Shown here one piece after another: positions 1 through 12,812 of a stretch of DNA of 64,000 nt. A program made the translations under genes and the position numbers. How positions within the stretch are numbered: position 1 is the stretch's first letter; each line of letters opens with the position of its first letter. Origin of the DNA: Owenia fusiformis (taxonomy: Eukaryota; Annelida; Polychaeta; Sabellida; Oweniidae); assembly GCA_903813345.2 (NCBI GenBank), contig CAIIXF020000010.1, positions 14,755,181-14,819,180 of the forward strand, in the 5' to 3' direction. A model generated the notes under the pieces. That model was not told the origin of the DNA. It saw only the letters and a program-made list of their open reading frames with translations, and did not search any database.

Positions 1-455
1 TTATAAGATAGAAACAATTGGTACATAAGGCATTGTATATACTGTACATGTTAAAGCATGATAATATTGTTTCATAATTGTATTAAAAATACTATGCTTT
101 TTGAATGGCATTTTATAAGTTAGAAACAATTGGTACATCAGGCATTGTATATACTGTACATGTTAAAGCATGATAATATTGTTTCATAATTGTATTAAAA
201 ATACTATGCTTTTTGAATGGCATTTTATAAGATAGAAACAATTGGTACATAAGGCATTGTATATACTGTACATGTTAAAGCATGATAATATTGTTTCATA
301 ATTGTATTGAAAATACTATGCTTTTTGAATGGCATTTTATAAGTTAGAAACAATTGGTACATCAGGCATTGTATATACTGTACATGTTAAAGCATGATAA
401 TATTGTTTCATAATTGTATTGAAAATACTATGCTTTTTGAATGGCATTTTATAAG
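1..455. repeat. 112-bp satellite array, four units plus a partial fifth
   Basis: Units start at 1, 113, 225, 337 and 449, so the period is 112 bp; the fifth stops after a few bases. Units 1 and 3 share one variant near the unit start (ataagatag, cataagg) and units 2 and 4 another (ataagttag, catcagg), which implies a 224-bp dimer as the amplified unit. A second difference (attaaaaat versus attgaaaat) separates units 1-2 from units 3-4. The window opens inside the array, so its true length is unknown. Confidence 0.95.
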
Positions 456-721
456 TTTTTGAATGTACTGAAGAAGCATGATTAAATGATAAAATGTGAA
501 ATAGCAAAGCTTACTTTTACCAGTATTAATCCAATAGTCATGTCAAATAAAAAGAGCACTTTTATCAGAAAATTTGGATTGCCCCTTATATTTAATCCTT
601 TTCATCTTGCTAATACAACTTCAAAATGGCTAATTTATAATTTCTACACAAAAGATGAAATATTTTCAATAAGAGGTAGGAAGTAGAAAATGTAATCTAA
701 AACAACTCTAAAGGAACTCAC

Positions 722-817
722 GAGTGTGTCGCTGGGGCCTACATCTGTATGCACATTGGTGACCTTAGGAGGGAGGCTTCCCGGCTGAATGCAGTCAAAC
801 TTCACCTGCACGTTTTC
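722..817 (-). CDS. C2CD2/C2CD2L (TMEM24)-like gene, coding exon 2 (SMP domain), partial gene
   Basis: Read on the minus strand, a polypyrimidine tract and CAG acceptor (818-819) precede a 96-nt open exon, followed by a GTGAGT donor at 721. It encodes 32 residues beginning ENVQVKFDCIQPGSLPPKV. The pattern, hydrophobic strand then L-P-P then V, matches the segment of vertebrate C2CD2L that directly follows the ALNE(Q/A) helix ending exon 1 here. That segment is part of the SMP (tubular lipid-transfer) domain. Both ends are phase 0, compatible with exon 1 at 22,349-22,687. Later exons (rest of SMP, C2 domain, C-terminal region) would lie left of position 1. Whether it is orthologous to C2CD2 or to C2CD2L cannot be decided from two exons. 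Confidence 0.78.
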
Positions 818-1181
818 CTGAAAAACACAAAATAGAATGTTTAGGCACTGACAAGTTAATTGTTTGAATGGCAGAAATTATTACAAATAATTATAAATAT
901 GCATGTTAAGATCAAAGAAAAATTCTAAAAAGACAAAAAGAAACTTCGACCAGTTATGGAAAGTTATCGGACACAAGATACATCCAACTTGCAAAGGGTT
1001 TACATTGTCTAAATGCTCTCAATGACATCCTTATGCAAACATTCATAAATTGGGAAATAAAATAAAAATATCTTTTTCATTTCAAGTTTATTAGTTTCTC
1101 ACATCAATATTTCCCTTTTGGTTCAACTCATATGAAGCAGATTCCCTTTCCAATGCTTAGACTTCACATGCTTAGTTAGTA

Positions 1182-1352
1182 CAGCGTAACCTGTAAAGTG
1201 GAACACCTCTAGAAGTAGAACACCTCTGTTGGCGGAACACTTCAGAGTCCCAGGACCAACTTCCTTAATGCTAAATGAACCTCTATAAGAACACTTCAAA
1301 GTAGAACACTTTTTAGAGCTACCAAAGGTGTTCCACTTAGACAGGTTTACTG
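1182..1352. mobile_element. pogo/Tigger-like MITE (171 bp)
   Basis: The left end is CAGCGTAACCTGTAAAGTGG. The right end reads as its imperfect inverse, ending ACAGGTTTACTG. TA dinucleotides flank it (1180-1181 and 1353-1354), as expected for Tc1/mariner/pogo insertion. The interior repeats a 'gaacacct' motif. Related copies occur at 58,665-58,844 and 59,442-59,622, with a degenerate one near 46,060-46,200. It carries no coding capacity. Confidence 0.7.
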
Positions 1353-1667
1353 TACTAGGCTCTGTGTTAGGATTCATAGTGCATTGAACTGTATAGTAGG
1401 TATTATTATTAGAGCTGGATTGTGTTTTGATTAATTTTACTATCCCAGCACCTTCATTGATTGAAGAACACCATATTATTACCTAACTCACTCATTCTTA
1501 TCATATCACATTCTTACCGTAGAAACTACCAGATGTTTGTACCCTGGGCGCTGCTTAGTTTTAAAACTAACCACTGAATATAATAGTTTACACAACTCAT
1601 TATATTGAGTATTTGTTGCAATAATTTCAACAACTTCTACTTTCTCTTGAAGAGAGTGAATGTATTT

Positions 1668-1865
1668 AGTGATCACCCCAGCATTAAAGCAAGTGGGTGA
1701 AGCACCCACCTGAGATTTTAAAAACAGGCTTGAACCCACCCGAGATTTCATTTGCACCCACTTGAAAATGACAAAAATCATGTAAAATGGGCATATTTTG
1801 ACCAATTTCAGACTGAATTGTGAAAATGAGAATTTTGCACCGACTTCAGAAAAAAATCCTGGGGA
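1668..1865 (-). repeat. Interspersed repeat 'GTGGGTGCA' family, copy 1
   Basis: One end carries agtgatcaccccagcatta and the interior repeats variants of 'gcacccacctgagatttt'. The same layout recurs at 7,905-8,067 (opposite strand), 16,121-16,252, 20,186-20,317 and 21,625-21,815, so this is a dispersed short element. Non-coding; class not determined. Confidence 0.75.
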
Positions 1866-4090
1866 GAACAATGGGATTATATCACATTCAATAAAGAATA
1901 ACTCTGATAAATCAGATTAAGTTTTAAGCATGAAATCCTGTAGACTTTATTATATATGAGGGAATGCTGACACAATATCATCTCCATGGTGTTGTCCAAT
2001 TAATATAAAACAGATAATAATCATGAATCATAAATGAGAATCACATTGATATTGCATGTACTAATCCATTTAATAGTCACTCTAAAACATTTTTCATCAG
2101 CAATGTATTCCAATTTGTCACTCTCATGTTGTACTCGAATAAGATACAGGGTGTTCAAAAAAATTGGACTGAAACGAATTGTCATAACTTTGAGAAAACC
2201 TAACTGATTTTGTACTAAATAGACACTGTGAAAATGAGGTACCCACTTGAGAAAAGATCTTGTGGAGATCACTGTAAGGGATGATTTATATTGTGGGAGA
2301 AAAAGGAGAAATGAACTAAGAGAGAACATATATAAAGAGTACCATTAAAACAAACCAGAAATAGATTGTGTATTGTCATATACCTGAACTGGATTTGTCA
2401 ATATTCACCATAAGCGCAAGTGGAATCGCATTCCATTACCACTGACAGGTCATTTTACGCTAGTCAGTCATTAATACAGTTGTTTCATAACAAGCTGAAT
2501 GAAATTCCTGGATCTTATCTTCCTAATGAAATGTCACAAAATCCTACTCAGTTCTTCATTCAGGTTGATTACTATTCAACAAGTTTAAATTATAATCGAT
2601 ATAAAGGTTCCCCGTCAATCCTGGACGCAAACAGATGTGCATATATTTATCAAATATCTATTGATCACATTGTTGTTTGAGATAAAACAGAATAATTTGC
2701 AAGGGTTAATAGGAAAGTAATAATATTGTGTTTTATAAGTCCCCTTACTCCCATGGTCTTTCTATACCCATTAATAAAATGTTGTATAATGGTCCTGTTT
2801 TAAACTCAAGATTAGGGAGAAATGAGAAATTATAAGACATTTAGAAAGAAAAGTAAATCAAAATGTTATTGTTAACAAATGTAGAATTACATCATGTTAT
2901 TAGAATTAATCTTTTAGAGAGGAACTGTATGAAAAGCCATGACCACGGTGTTAATTTGAACATAGGGTTCTGATACTGGTTGCCATGGTTACCTATAATT
3001 ACCAGTCAGGTAGGAACTAGGTTGGTTTGTTTATAGGTAAACAGGGTTAATAAAATGCAAAAGTATACCTTTCCAATGGTTAACAATTGAACAAACTTCC
3101 AAACAGTATACAGCTTTCAAAATATAAAATGATACCATTGATGAGTCTTCATCTTTCCAAAATGTTTTGTTCAATAGTTATGTCAGACTATACAGTGGAA
3201 CATGAAGGATGACTAGGATCATAAAGATCAGATACAGTAAAACTTGACTAATTTGAATACTGCTTCTAAGTCCGGCCAAAAGTGTTCAGATAGATTAGCA
3301 GGTGATCATATTTCAAGATTTCATAAACATGTAAGTCAATGGAAGATACCAAATATGGGACCAAGAAAAAATGTTAACATCGAGAAGTGTTTGAAAACAT
3401 TTTTTTTTTTTCTATGCTTATTTAGGTTCTTCTAAGCAGGAGGCTTCAGTAAATCAAGATTGATATTTTTGATGTAGGCGGAGCCCTGGAATCTGGAATC
3501 TGGATATAAGAATCTATGAGTTCATGTCAAACTGTTTTATTTATCTATCTCGTATAAAAATTAAGCTATCGTGTTCAGAAATATGCACCAAGGATGTTCT
3601 GCTTTAAAAAGCTTAAATATTTTAAGCTCGATGAAAAGTAGTTAAAATACAAAAAGACACCCACTCCTTCTTCCCTTATAAAAGTATTTCATCTAAATGT
3701 AACAAACCTGATATAGGTTGATTTGAATTAGTTAATAACTTCAAGGACCTTATTCAAGAATTTGATTAAACATCTTTAAAAGAGGGCTTCATCTGTAGTT
3801 TTTACTACTAGCCTTTGGGCATTATAATTACATTTGCTGCGTGCAGGTCTAGTCATAAATAAAGCTCTTTATTAAGAAGCGAAATCAGAGGAATGCAAAT
3901 GGTAGGCATTAGCGTAACATTCAGATATTATTGTTAATGTTTTTTCCTAACTAATAGGTAGATCATAATCAATACTAGCATATCGCATTAGTTGCATACC
4001 TTTTTTATGATTAAATCAACTCTCATGTTCTTTACATCAATGCATTAATCTATTCATGAGCACAGAAGGTTGCTCTGCATAGTTTGGTAA

Positions 4091-4440
4091 GGGGAGGCAT
4101 CAAAAGTTCGATGTCAGGTAGAAACTAATAAATCTAGTTAGGTAACATTTCAAATGTTTGGCAATTTTGACTCAGAATGCCTTGGAATGGTTTAAAAATA
4201 AAGGTTTTACCTGATGCTTTCTTTGTCAAGATCATTCCAAAGGTTTCTATTCTATCAATAGTTGTTAAAAGCTGCAAATTACGATAGGAATTAATAAAAA
4301 CTAGATCATGTTTAGCAAAACTTTTTTCAGTCAACGATCAACTTTCATCGTTTTTAGTTTTGGGGAGGAGGAGGGGGGGTCAGAGTCAAAACTAGATTTA
4401 TTTAATTTCTGATCCAACATCGAACTTTTGATGCCTCCCC
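4091..4440. mobile_element. PIF/Harbinger-like MITE (350 bp)
   Basis: Terminal inverted repeats begin GGGGAGGCATCAAAAGTTCG on the left and are mirrored on the right (CGAACTTTTGATGCCTCCCC). Similarity continues about 60 bp inward. Both sides are flanked by TAA (4088-4090 and 4441-4443), matching the 3-bp TWA target duplication of PIF/Harbinger. There is no transposase frame. Confidence 0.7.
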
Positions 4441-6023
4441 TAATATGGCCATGGGAATTACATTATTTCAAGTGAATCAGAGTTTGCATGATCAATTTAT
4501 TACATTTTATAGTAATTTTTGATTTTTTGAATATTTGACATTTCAATATACTTATTGTAATTGGAAATCAATAATTGTCTTTGCAATAGTGTGCCTAGTT
4601 CTATTGACTTTAATGTCACATAATTGCAGATCATATTTTAGTTCTTTTTTTTTTGTTTATGTTCTGGATATATTTTAAGGAGACAGTGACGAGTCTGCAA
4701 TAAAAACTACTCTACTTCAACAAACAATCAAGTTTTGTGTTCCATACAGTAGAAGATATCACCATTCTGCTTTTCAGGAGTCCCTTTACATACAATTCTT
4801 GGGAGATAAGATAGAAGAGTGAAATACCACAACTTTCCTTTTAGAGTTTCTTAAGGTAGGCCTATTGAGCTCATGCCCACACTTTTTTAGCATGACAAAA
4901 AAATTTTGAACCTGTTTGTGCAATTTATTATAGGTTCTGAATCTACATGTATATCTATATCACTAACTTAATTATCTCTACTTGGGCAAGCACAGCCTGC
5001 CTACCTTAAATTTTACAATTATTACCATGAGTAAAGTTGAACTGAACTAAAGTCATAATGGTATCATCCTTTACTATCTCTTGAAGCAATAGATATAGAG
5101 CCTAGTAAATCAGAATGAAATTAGATGTTTTCCTTGATCTATCAAGGAGGCATCAATAGATAGAGAAGTATAACCATTTGCAATAAATTTAATACCAATA
5201 GCAGCAATTGGTTGATGTGCTCTGAAGCCTTTTAGATTATAGAAGGTCATATAGGCAATAAATATGTTTCTCTCCAGCATTGAACGCAGCATCTAAATAT
5301 GCTCTATAAAAATCAGAGCTAATTTAACTGGGTGTTTTTTATGACCCTCCTTATTTTATTGCCAATTTTAATAGATTATGGGGATATATGTGCCACAATT
5401 CTCTATGGAGGGGAAGGGGGAACATTTTGATTCATCAAAGTCCCTATTTAATGTTTCCAGAGATTGTAAAATCTACAAAATCTATAATTGGGTTAGAGGA
5501 GAGGGCATTTCATATTTATTCCTACGAAGGCAGACCTGCATGCCCCAGATTATTTTTGATCGATTGCTAATGATATTTTTGTATAAAATATTCTGATGGT
5601 TTAGTGCAACATGTGGTTGCTCAGTTGTTTTATGATTTAGTAGATTCTGTCTATGTCTAAGCTAAGCCCTTCCTTCATTGAAATAATAGAAGCTCTAGGT
5701 CTGCTCCTTATAGAATGAATTGTAATCAAAATAATGGGATTAATGACAGCCAGGCATTTTATTGATAGATTGTATGATGTATAGCATGGTGGCTTTAAAT
5801 GTTGAAGCTTACCTTTTGAAAAGGTTTTAACTTGGACCATGGGTTTCAAAGTGCTTAAAAATCATGATTTTTCATTTTGATATGGTTGTATTGAAGGTTT
5901 GTTTTGAATTTTGATATTATTTCTAGGCTTCTGCTGTGCTGATGAGGACTTGATAATCTGGATAGTCAGTCCTTATTGACCAAAGCTATTGTGACATATT
6001 ATTATTCTGCAGTCTCATCTAGT

Positions 6024-6155
6024 TAATGAAAACACAGATTGAAATCCTGTGCTAAGGGCTGGTGTGATAAAGTCTGTCCACCCTAGTGGGGATCGAACCC
6101 ACAGCCCCTCACTTGCCGGGCGATTGCTCTACCACTGAGCTATAGGATCGACTGG
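6024..6155 (-). repeat. tRNA-derived SINE (minus strand)
   Basis: On the minus strand it starts with a tRNA-like head containing an A box (TAGCTCAGTGGTAGAGC) and a B box (GGTTCGATCCC). A non-tRNA tail with 'cagcccttagcacaggattt' follows. The same head and tail recur in the opposite orientation at 58,284-58,405. The anticodon arm does not fold cleanly, so this is a SINE rather than a working tRNA gene. Confidence 0.82.
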
Positions 6156-6304
6156 CTCTACCACATCAACATTGCATATATATATATAGCATTGCAGCCA
6201 TGTACATGTACTACATTGCTAACTGTTTACATTAATACTGAATACAATAGAGCATTTCAGTAAAAAGTATGAACTTATCCGTTGGAACAGAGATTGTGTT
6301 CTAT

Positions 6305-7515
6305 GGTTACCTGTATTTTACAGGCGAGCAGGCGGGCGCTTTTATTTTTTTCATAGGGGTGGTACGATCAAAAACACATTCCAAAATTATTCTATTGCAT
6401 GATTATCTTTGGGATTCTGTCGTCGTGTAACTATATTGCTAACCAAAATTGCAGTATGGTGGTTGGTACTTGGTGGTATACACAATATTGTAGCAGCAAA
6501 TTGGAATCTGTTCAAATAAAACAAGAGTGATAGCGATGTACGTCTGGTCTACTGCGTGCTGATTGGTCAACAGTGATCGGTGACGTCAGGGTCAAGTGAG
6601 GTCACCTGCTTGACCATTGAGAACATTAAATTTAGAGAAAATCGGGACAAACTGAGCATGGCATAAGTAAACTGAACAATATTGCAAAATATTTCACAGG
6701 ATTTAAAAGGCCGAAACTGTATGGAAAGTTCCTAAATTTAGTGTAATCAAAATCTTGGCCGGAAGTTAAAAATCCAGTGTCCTTGAGGTGTCACTCCGGT
6801 AAATACCACTTCCGGGTAGGAAGTGTTTTTTAATACTTTAAAAACGAAGCCATGACAACTTCAATGGTGTGTATAGTAGGTTTAAGTGTATGCAATGTGG
6901 CCATTTGAGGTATGTATGTAAAACTGAGGCCAAGTACTTTCTAAATGTGCCATTTTAAGAAAAAATCGCAAGAATATAGTCCCGTAAACTGAAACTACTT
7001 TATTCGTTAATTTTCATCGGTGAAGCAGGGATTTTACCTGAAAATGAATCCCTATGTTGGGGTAGTGATATATAAAAATCGAGACGCAAACCCTATGTTA
7101 AATAAAATATAGTGTCAAGATGAAGGTTATGTATAGGGGAACGCAGAAATATAGTCATTGTATGGGCTAGTTCGTTCGAAAATGGCGATATGTACCCCAG
7201 AACTTTTGTGATTTTTTCAATATTTTTCAATGATTTACCGTTAGTGACACCTTGACCTGACCGGAAGACGACAACAACAAGATAAGGTCCAACAAGATAA
7301 TGCTGTAAACTTGATTTCTTATTTTCAAGGACAATTTGGATACTTTTAATTCGGGTAGGCCTAAGGCCCAAGTATGTTAGCTTTTTTGTTATGACAACAT
7401 AATCTCAAAGATAGTCGGCCATAAATTAATTTTGGAATGTGTTTTTGATCCTACCACCCCTATGAAAAAAAACCGGCCGCCTGGGTGCTTGCCCGCCGGT
7501 AAAATACAGGTAACC
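6305..7515. mobile_element. Mutator-like non-autonomous DNA transposon (1,211 bp)
   Basis: The element begins GGTTACCTGTATTTTAC and ends with the exact inverse GTAAAATACAGGTAACC. The inverted repeats extend about 135 bp with small gaps and share the block 'aaaaacacattccaaaatta'. It is flanked by a perfect 9-bp direct repeat, gtgttctat, at 6296-6304 and 7516-7524. Long inverted repeats plus a 9-bp duplication fit Mutator-like elements. No transposase-sized frame is present inside. Confidence 0.8.
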
Positions 7516-7904
7516 GTGTTCTATAGCAAGTCCAGTGAGCACATTTTATAGTGCATGATTAAGGGAATTGATATGTTCTTACAGATCATCTCTAAAATGC
7601 CTTATTTACTCGTTCTCATTTGTGAAAATAATATGAGCAGACAGTCTTATATCCCAGAGGATCAGTTTATATTAGGTCTTGAATATCTGAATAGAATAGC
7701 AAATTCCTCCCCCTCCCATCCATTAATAGAAAACCCAGTGAATCTCTAGGGAGGTTGCAACGACTTGATCAGGTTAGCAGATGTCTGAGTAATATAAGGC
7801 CAGCTGAGGTAACAGGCCTATATTCCCCTTATTGGGTAGGATTCCAAGTTTAACATGAGAGAATTTACAAAATAGATGTACTCTAAGCCCCAGTTACATT
7901 TGCT

Positions 7905-8067
7905 ATATGGCACAAACCAAAATTGGTCAAAATATGCCAATTTTCGGCATAATTTTTCTCATTTTCATACGGGTGCAAATGGATTTTCAGGTGGGTGCAA
8001 GGCTGTTTTCAAAATCTCATGTGGGTCAGCTGCACCCATTTGCTTTATAATGCTGGTGAGATCACTG
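7905..8067 (+). repeat. Interspersed repeat 'GTGGGTGCA' family, copy 2
   Basis: It contains 'aaaattggtcaaaatatgcc' and 'caggtgggtgcaaggc' and ends 'aatgctggtgagatcactg', the reverse orientation of the copy at 1,668-1,865. Non-coding. Confidence 0.72.
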
Positions 8068-10762
8068 TCTCATCTTTTCACTACCCTACCTCTGTGTATT
8101 GATGCAAGATTGCCTTATAACCATGCACAGAAGACACCAAGGCTTTTCATAAAGCAAAATTTGATAGCTGATTAGAGGGGATTAGCATCATTTTCTTGAC
8201 ATATCCCAGTTGAACAAACATGGGTAGTATAAAGAGCAAGACAAAGTCATTGGCTTGGCATACCAACTGACATGGGAATTGGCTTGGATTGAGAATAAAC
8301 AGGAACAACCTGACTTTTGATGCAATCTCACTTCTATCATGATCTCAGTCTAAATAATCTTTCACCAAGTCTAACTAGAAAATAGCATCTACAAGGACTG
8401 GCAAATCCAAACGAGCTTAAATGTTTTCCCAAATGGACTTTTAATACCTTGTGTGCAGAGTCAAAGTTACAAGACGAAGCTCTCTTGCAAGAAGTGAATT
8501 TGAACAAATGCAAATGGTAGACTTTAACTTAAAGGCTTTTTTGTAAGATTTTGAATTTGTGATACATGTCAAATGAATTATTTTATATGAACCAAACCAA
8601 ACTCGTATTGCCAAATACATTGTACCAACTATTGTACACGGTCCTCAAAATAATTGGCAACTATAACAATTGACAATGCTTAGTAGATGAGGCCAAAGAG
8701 GATATTATACTTCTATGGGATATTATTATGACAATTTCAATCTAAAAATTAGCTAAAGACAATATTCTTTAAGATTCTGGCCAGGCAGTTGCCTCATAAT
8801 GAGCTAGACCCATTTTAGTGCTAATTTAGTTATCAGCTAATAATGAGTTTTGTCTATAGGTGATAATTAAAACTAGAGATCTAGAATCTAACAGAAAGAG
8901 CTGATCACATATTACAATATTTATAATAACAACAAGTAATTCTCCCTCACTTTGCATTACTGCCAGTTCATGTAACACTAGGGCTTCCTGTCATGCTTCC
9001 TGTTTTACCTGTATGAGTATCTCAGTATGATCTAACATGAAATTAGAAATGATTCCACACCTGAGCCCTACAGAAACCTAGTCAATTTTAATAGCATAAA
9101 TCACATTGAGCCATTGACCTAAGAATGAGATTACTGCGATTATCATGATATATGCAAGAACCACACTCATCTGAACCACCCTTATAGATTCTAGCTATTA
9201 AGAGAATCCTCCAACCAGTATCTGCTACAAGGCACACTTAACCAGGGACGAACATCTGTGTAAGGGGGAGGAAATGTAATAGATCAAGACATTTGAAAAC
9301 AAGTGCTCTGTAAATTATCACTATAGCAACAACAAGTTTAGGTTTAAAATACTCGTGGGGTTGGTTGGTTCAAAGTGAAAAATGATTCAATGTTCAAAGC
9401 TTTTCTTATTTTATCTTTAATATGGAAATGAAGAACCTATAAATCTGTCAAAGTTATGTAAAACTTATCAAGAGTGAAAACATACTACTAAAATATGTCA
9501 GCTACAAATCTTGTAATAAGGCTAGTAAAGCACTGCAAGTCTTTCACAAAAACAACAGTTACTTAAGATTTCAAATACCACCAGGGATAGAGGTAACTGT
9601 ATGAAAAGGTATATGATAATCAAGACCTACGTATAACCTTATACCTTACTAAAATAAAAATTCAGGTGTAGTATATTAATACCATAATCTTAATCAATTT
9701 ACTCAAAAATATAAATCAAATTGATAATAACTGTGTTTTCAAGATAAATGACTGGCCCTTTACTTGGATATTCCTCTATATTGCAAGTACCAATTTGAGA
9801 GCCTGGAGCTATTATTAACCCATCCGGTTCTATTTGAAAGGTGTGAGGAATGAAGTCTAGAAGGTTCAGGCTCTTGGGCTAAATACCTTGGAGTGCTTCT
9901 TCATTTGATAGATTGGAATGTTGGATGTCTTGATTGGTAGTAAGTACCCTTCAAAAAAGCTGACCTGAATTTATACTCTTGAAATTAGAGCTATATTGTT
10001 TGATCTAGTCAATATACAATCAACAATCACTGAGGGGCATTTAAACATGTTTAAAACAGATTAAGACATGATTAAGCGAGGCAAATATAAAAAAAGTAAG
10101 GCAAATTTAAGCTCAATGAGGTATATATCTACCTTTAGACTTCATTTCTTCTGTTTAACTTGAAAAAGTATATGAATAGATAAATTTTTGTCGAAATTTT
10201 GTGAGACATTTGCCGGACTGCTCCCTTCCTGGCTTCACCTATGCTAAACACATTACAGTTTCTAAGTAACCAACTGTATAGTGATATACCTACACACAAG
10301 CTACAAAGTTTAACCTGAGACCTAAAGCCTCAGGTAACCATCTTGTAACCATGGTAACCAACTAAGCAATATATAAACAAGTAGTCTGTTACTACATGGG
10401 TAGCAGGTGGGAGTTATTCCTCCTTGAGAGGTAAATTTATTGTATTTCTCTAATATTCTAAACATAGCCTAGCTATTCCATATTAACAGTCTGTAAGTAA
10501 AATAATGATTAACAAACTGTTATTTCCTGCATATGAATGTCAGATATTTTTGACTTTCCCTTATGCATTACTCAATTGTTTTCCGATTAACCCAAGGAAA
10601 TGTAACTATTCAAAGGATGGTATCCAGTGTTCCCAGCTGGGTGCTACAAGATTACTGGCACCAAAATGTACCCTCTATCGCCATCAACTAGCTACTCTAC
10701 CCTCTGATTGTTACATCTATGATTTGTGTGGATAAATGTTACCTATACCTATTTATAGGGTA

Positions 10763-10850
10763 GACATGCAAAATGTCACTACCTGCCATTTGTTACAGAT
10801 GCCAAACTCTGAACACCTAACACCAACTACCAAACGTACAATAACAATTT
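10763..10850 (-). repeat. Interspersed repeat 'TGGTGACATTTTGCATG' family, minus-strand copy
   Basis: It reads 'tgcaaaatgtcactacctgc' followed by 'catttgttacagatgcc', the inverse of the plus-strand copies at 26,750-26,822, 36,110-36,200 and 49,930-50,075. A further minus-strand copy sits at 28,757-28,835. This looks like a small dispersed non-coding element. Confidence 0.68.
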
Positions 10851-12812
10851 GTCAACAATTGGTGGTGACATAGAAATGATAAAATGACATGATTTTCTCA
10901 CTTGATGTTCTGAGTGAATATTGGCAAGATCAACAAATCATCTCAATTCCAAAGAGCCAAAGAGCACGAATGAGGTCTAATTCTTGGAAGGGTATTCTGC
11001 ATGCAATGGGAAGTACATGTACAGTGTATATTATAAACATGTAGATGTGGAAGTGATTAACCTGTGCTAACTCAAGCTATTCCACCAGCATACTTGGCTG
11101 AAGATAGATTGAACTGGCTTCATAATAATCATCGGTCATCATTCCAGCACTAATCAGACATGCATAGTCTTGCTACAAGACTCCCCCACTTATGTACTTC
11201 ATTAACAATGTGGAGAGGTATGCAAGAGGGAGGGGAGCTCACAAGTGCTTTAAGCTATTTTAAATATGAGCTAACTCAAACTATTCTAACAGGCTTGGCT
11301 GAAGTTAGATTGAAGCTAATGAGAATCTTCATTGGCCATCATTCAAGTCTAGTGTAAGGAATTCAGAAGAAGACAGGTTATTTGTCCTATTATATTGACG
11401 AAGATTCTCTTGGTTTGATAATTTGATTAATAGTATTTCCGATATAATTAAAGATTTACCAAGATCTATTTTCAGCGACTTGCCTTTTGAGATTTTGCCT
11501 CTTGACTGAGATTCCATTAAAATCTCTGACATTGAGTAATAGCTTATACTGAACATTTCAACAGATACAACAAATGCGTATCATGTAAGTCTAACCCAAA
11601 GATTTAATTTCCTCTTGCAAAAAAGTAATAGTAATAGTAACCTCAATATCTGATTCGTAATAATTTAAGTTTCCAAAACCCAAACAATGTTACGAGTTAA
11701 TATTCAGAGAAGATGCTTCGAGGTTTTTGACTAATGATTATAAGTCGACCATCTGGTACATTTTATCTATAAATAGATAAAACTCTTGTAAAACAGGCCG
11801 GAATGTCAATTCTGATTTCTCTGTGCTAACTTTAACTTTCCAACATCTTACTACAGCATAGCGGGCGATAGCTGTTCTGTATAGAAAAAGATCAACGGTC
11901 TGGTAGAGTTGAACGTTCGACGATAGATATTTTTCCTCATAGTGATCATGCTTAGAATACTCAATTCTCTATAAAATTGGAAAAGTGTCTTAAATCGGCC
12001 CTTAATTCTGCTTGAGTTCTATATAATTTAGAACGTTTGCTAAATCACCCTTGACTTTTCCTTGACTGTTCCTTGTGATTGCACTAGTTTACAGATTATT
12101 TGCATCATGAAACAAGACCCCCTTTATGATGACCCCCTTTATGGTGCACTCTATGAGTACTTCAAAAGGTGAGACAGTAATAGCATTGAGGTACCTGGAT
12201 CATTGGTAGAACATTAGGTACATTTTTTATACTGCTATCTAACTCTACTGTACTCTACTCTACTGTGCACATATTATTTTGTAAACATTACCATCCTGGT
12301 AAATCTTCTTCATTATAGTAATTTGCAATCAAATGGTTTCCTGGTACCTTTTCCCAAGTGCCTGACCTCGTTTAAACTCTTTGAATTATACCTAAATCAC
12401 ATCACTTCATTAAGTTTATAAATACAAGCATTCACTTCAAAGCTTCTTAAAAGAGAGCTTCGTCTTCACTCTTTCAGTTTACAATAAATCTCTGAACTCA
12501 TCGAGCTAATCAGAGTTTGTCATCGAAATTCGGACAACTTTCTACTATGTATGGTCATTCTATCTGAAACCACCGCAGAATTAAGGACCACTTATTTTGC
12601 CTGTATTCCTTCCAGCTCACTTATCTTATCCATTGAGAAAAGGTCAGCTTGGTAGGTTTGAAATGATTTGTAATCCTGGCTGTCACAGGCAGCAGTCATT
12701 GGGGTGGCTGCTAAACTGTAATATAGTCTGTTCTAGGCAGAGGGTAGTTTATAGCAGGGTAATGTAGAGGTGTTAATAAGTTCCTCAAGCTAACTATCAA
12801 TATAGAATTAGC

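Noticed and set aside
1-455. A CRISPR array
   Set aside because: The units are continuous 112-bp repeats without unique spacers, in a eukaryotic genome.
6060-6150. A functional tRNA gene
   Set aside because: A and B boxes are present, but the anticodon arm is poor and the shared non-tRNA tail with 58,284-58,405 shows a SINE.
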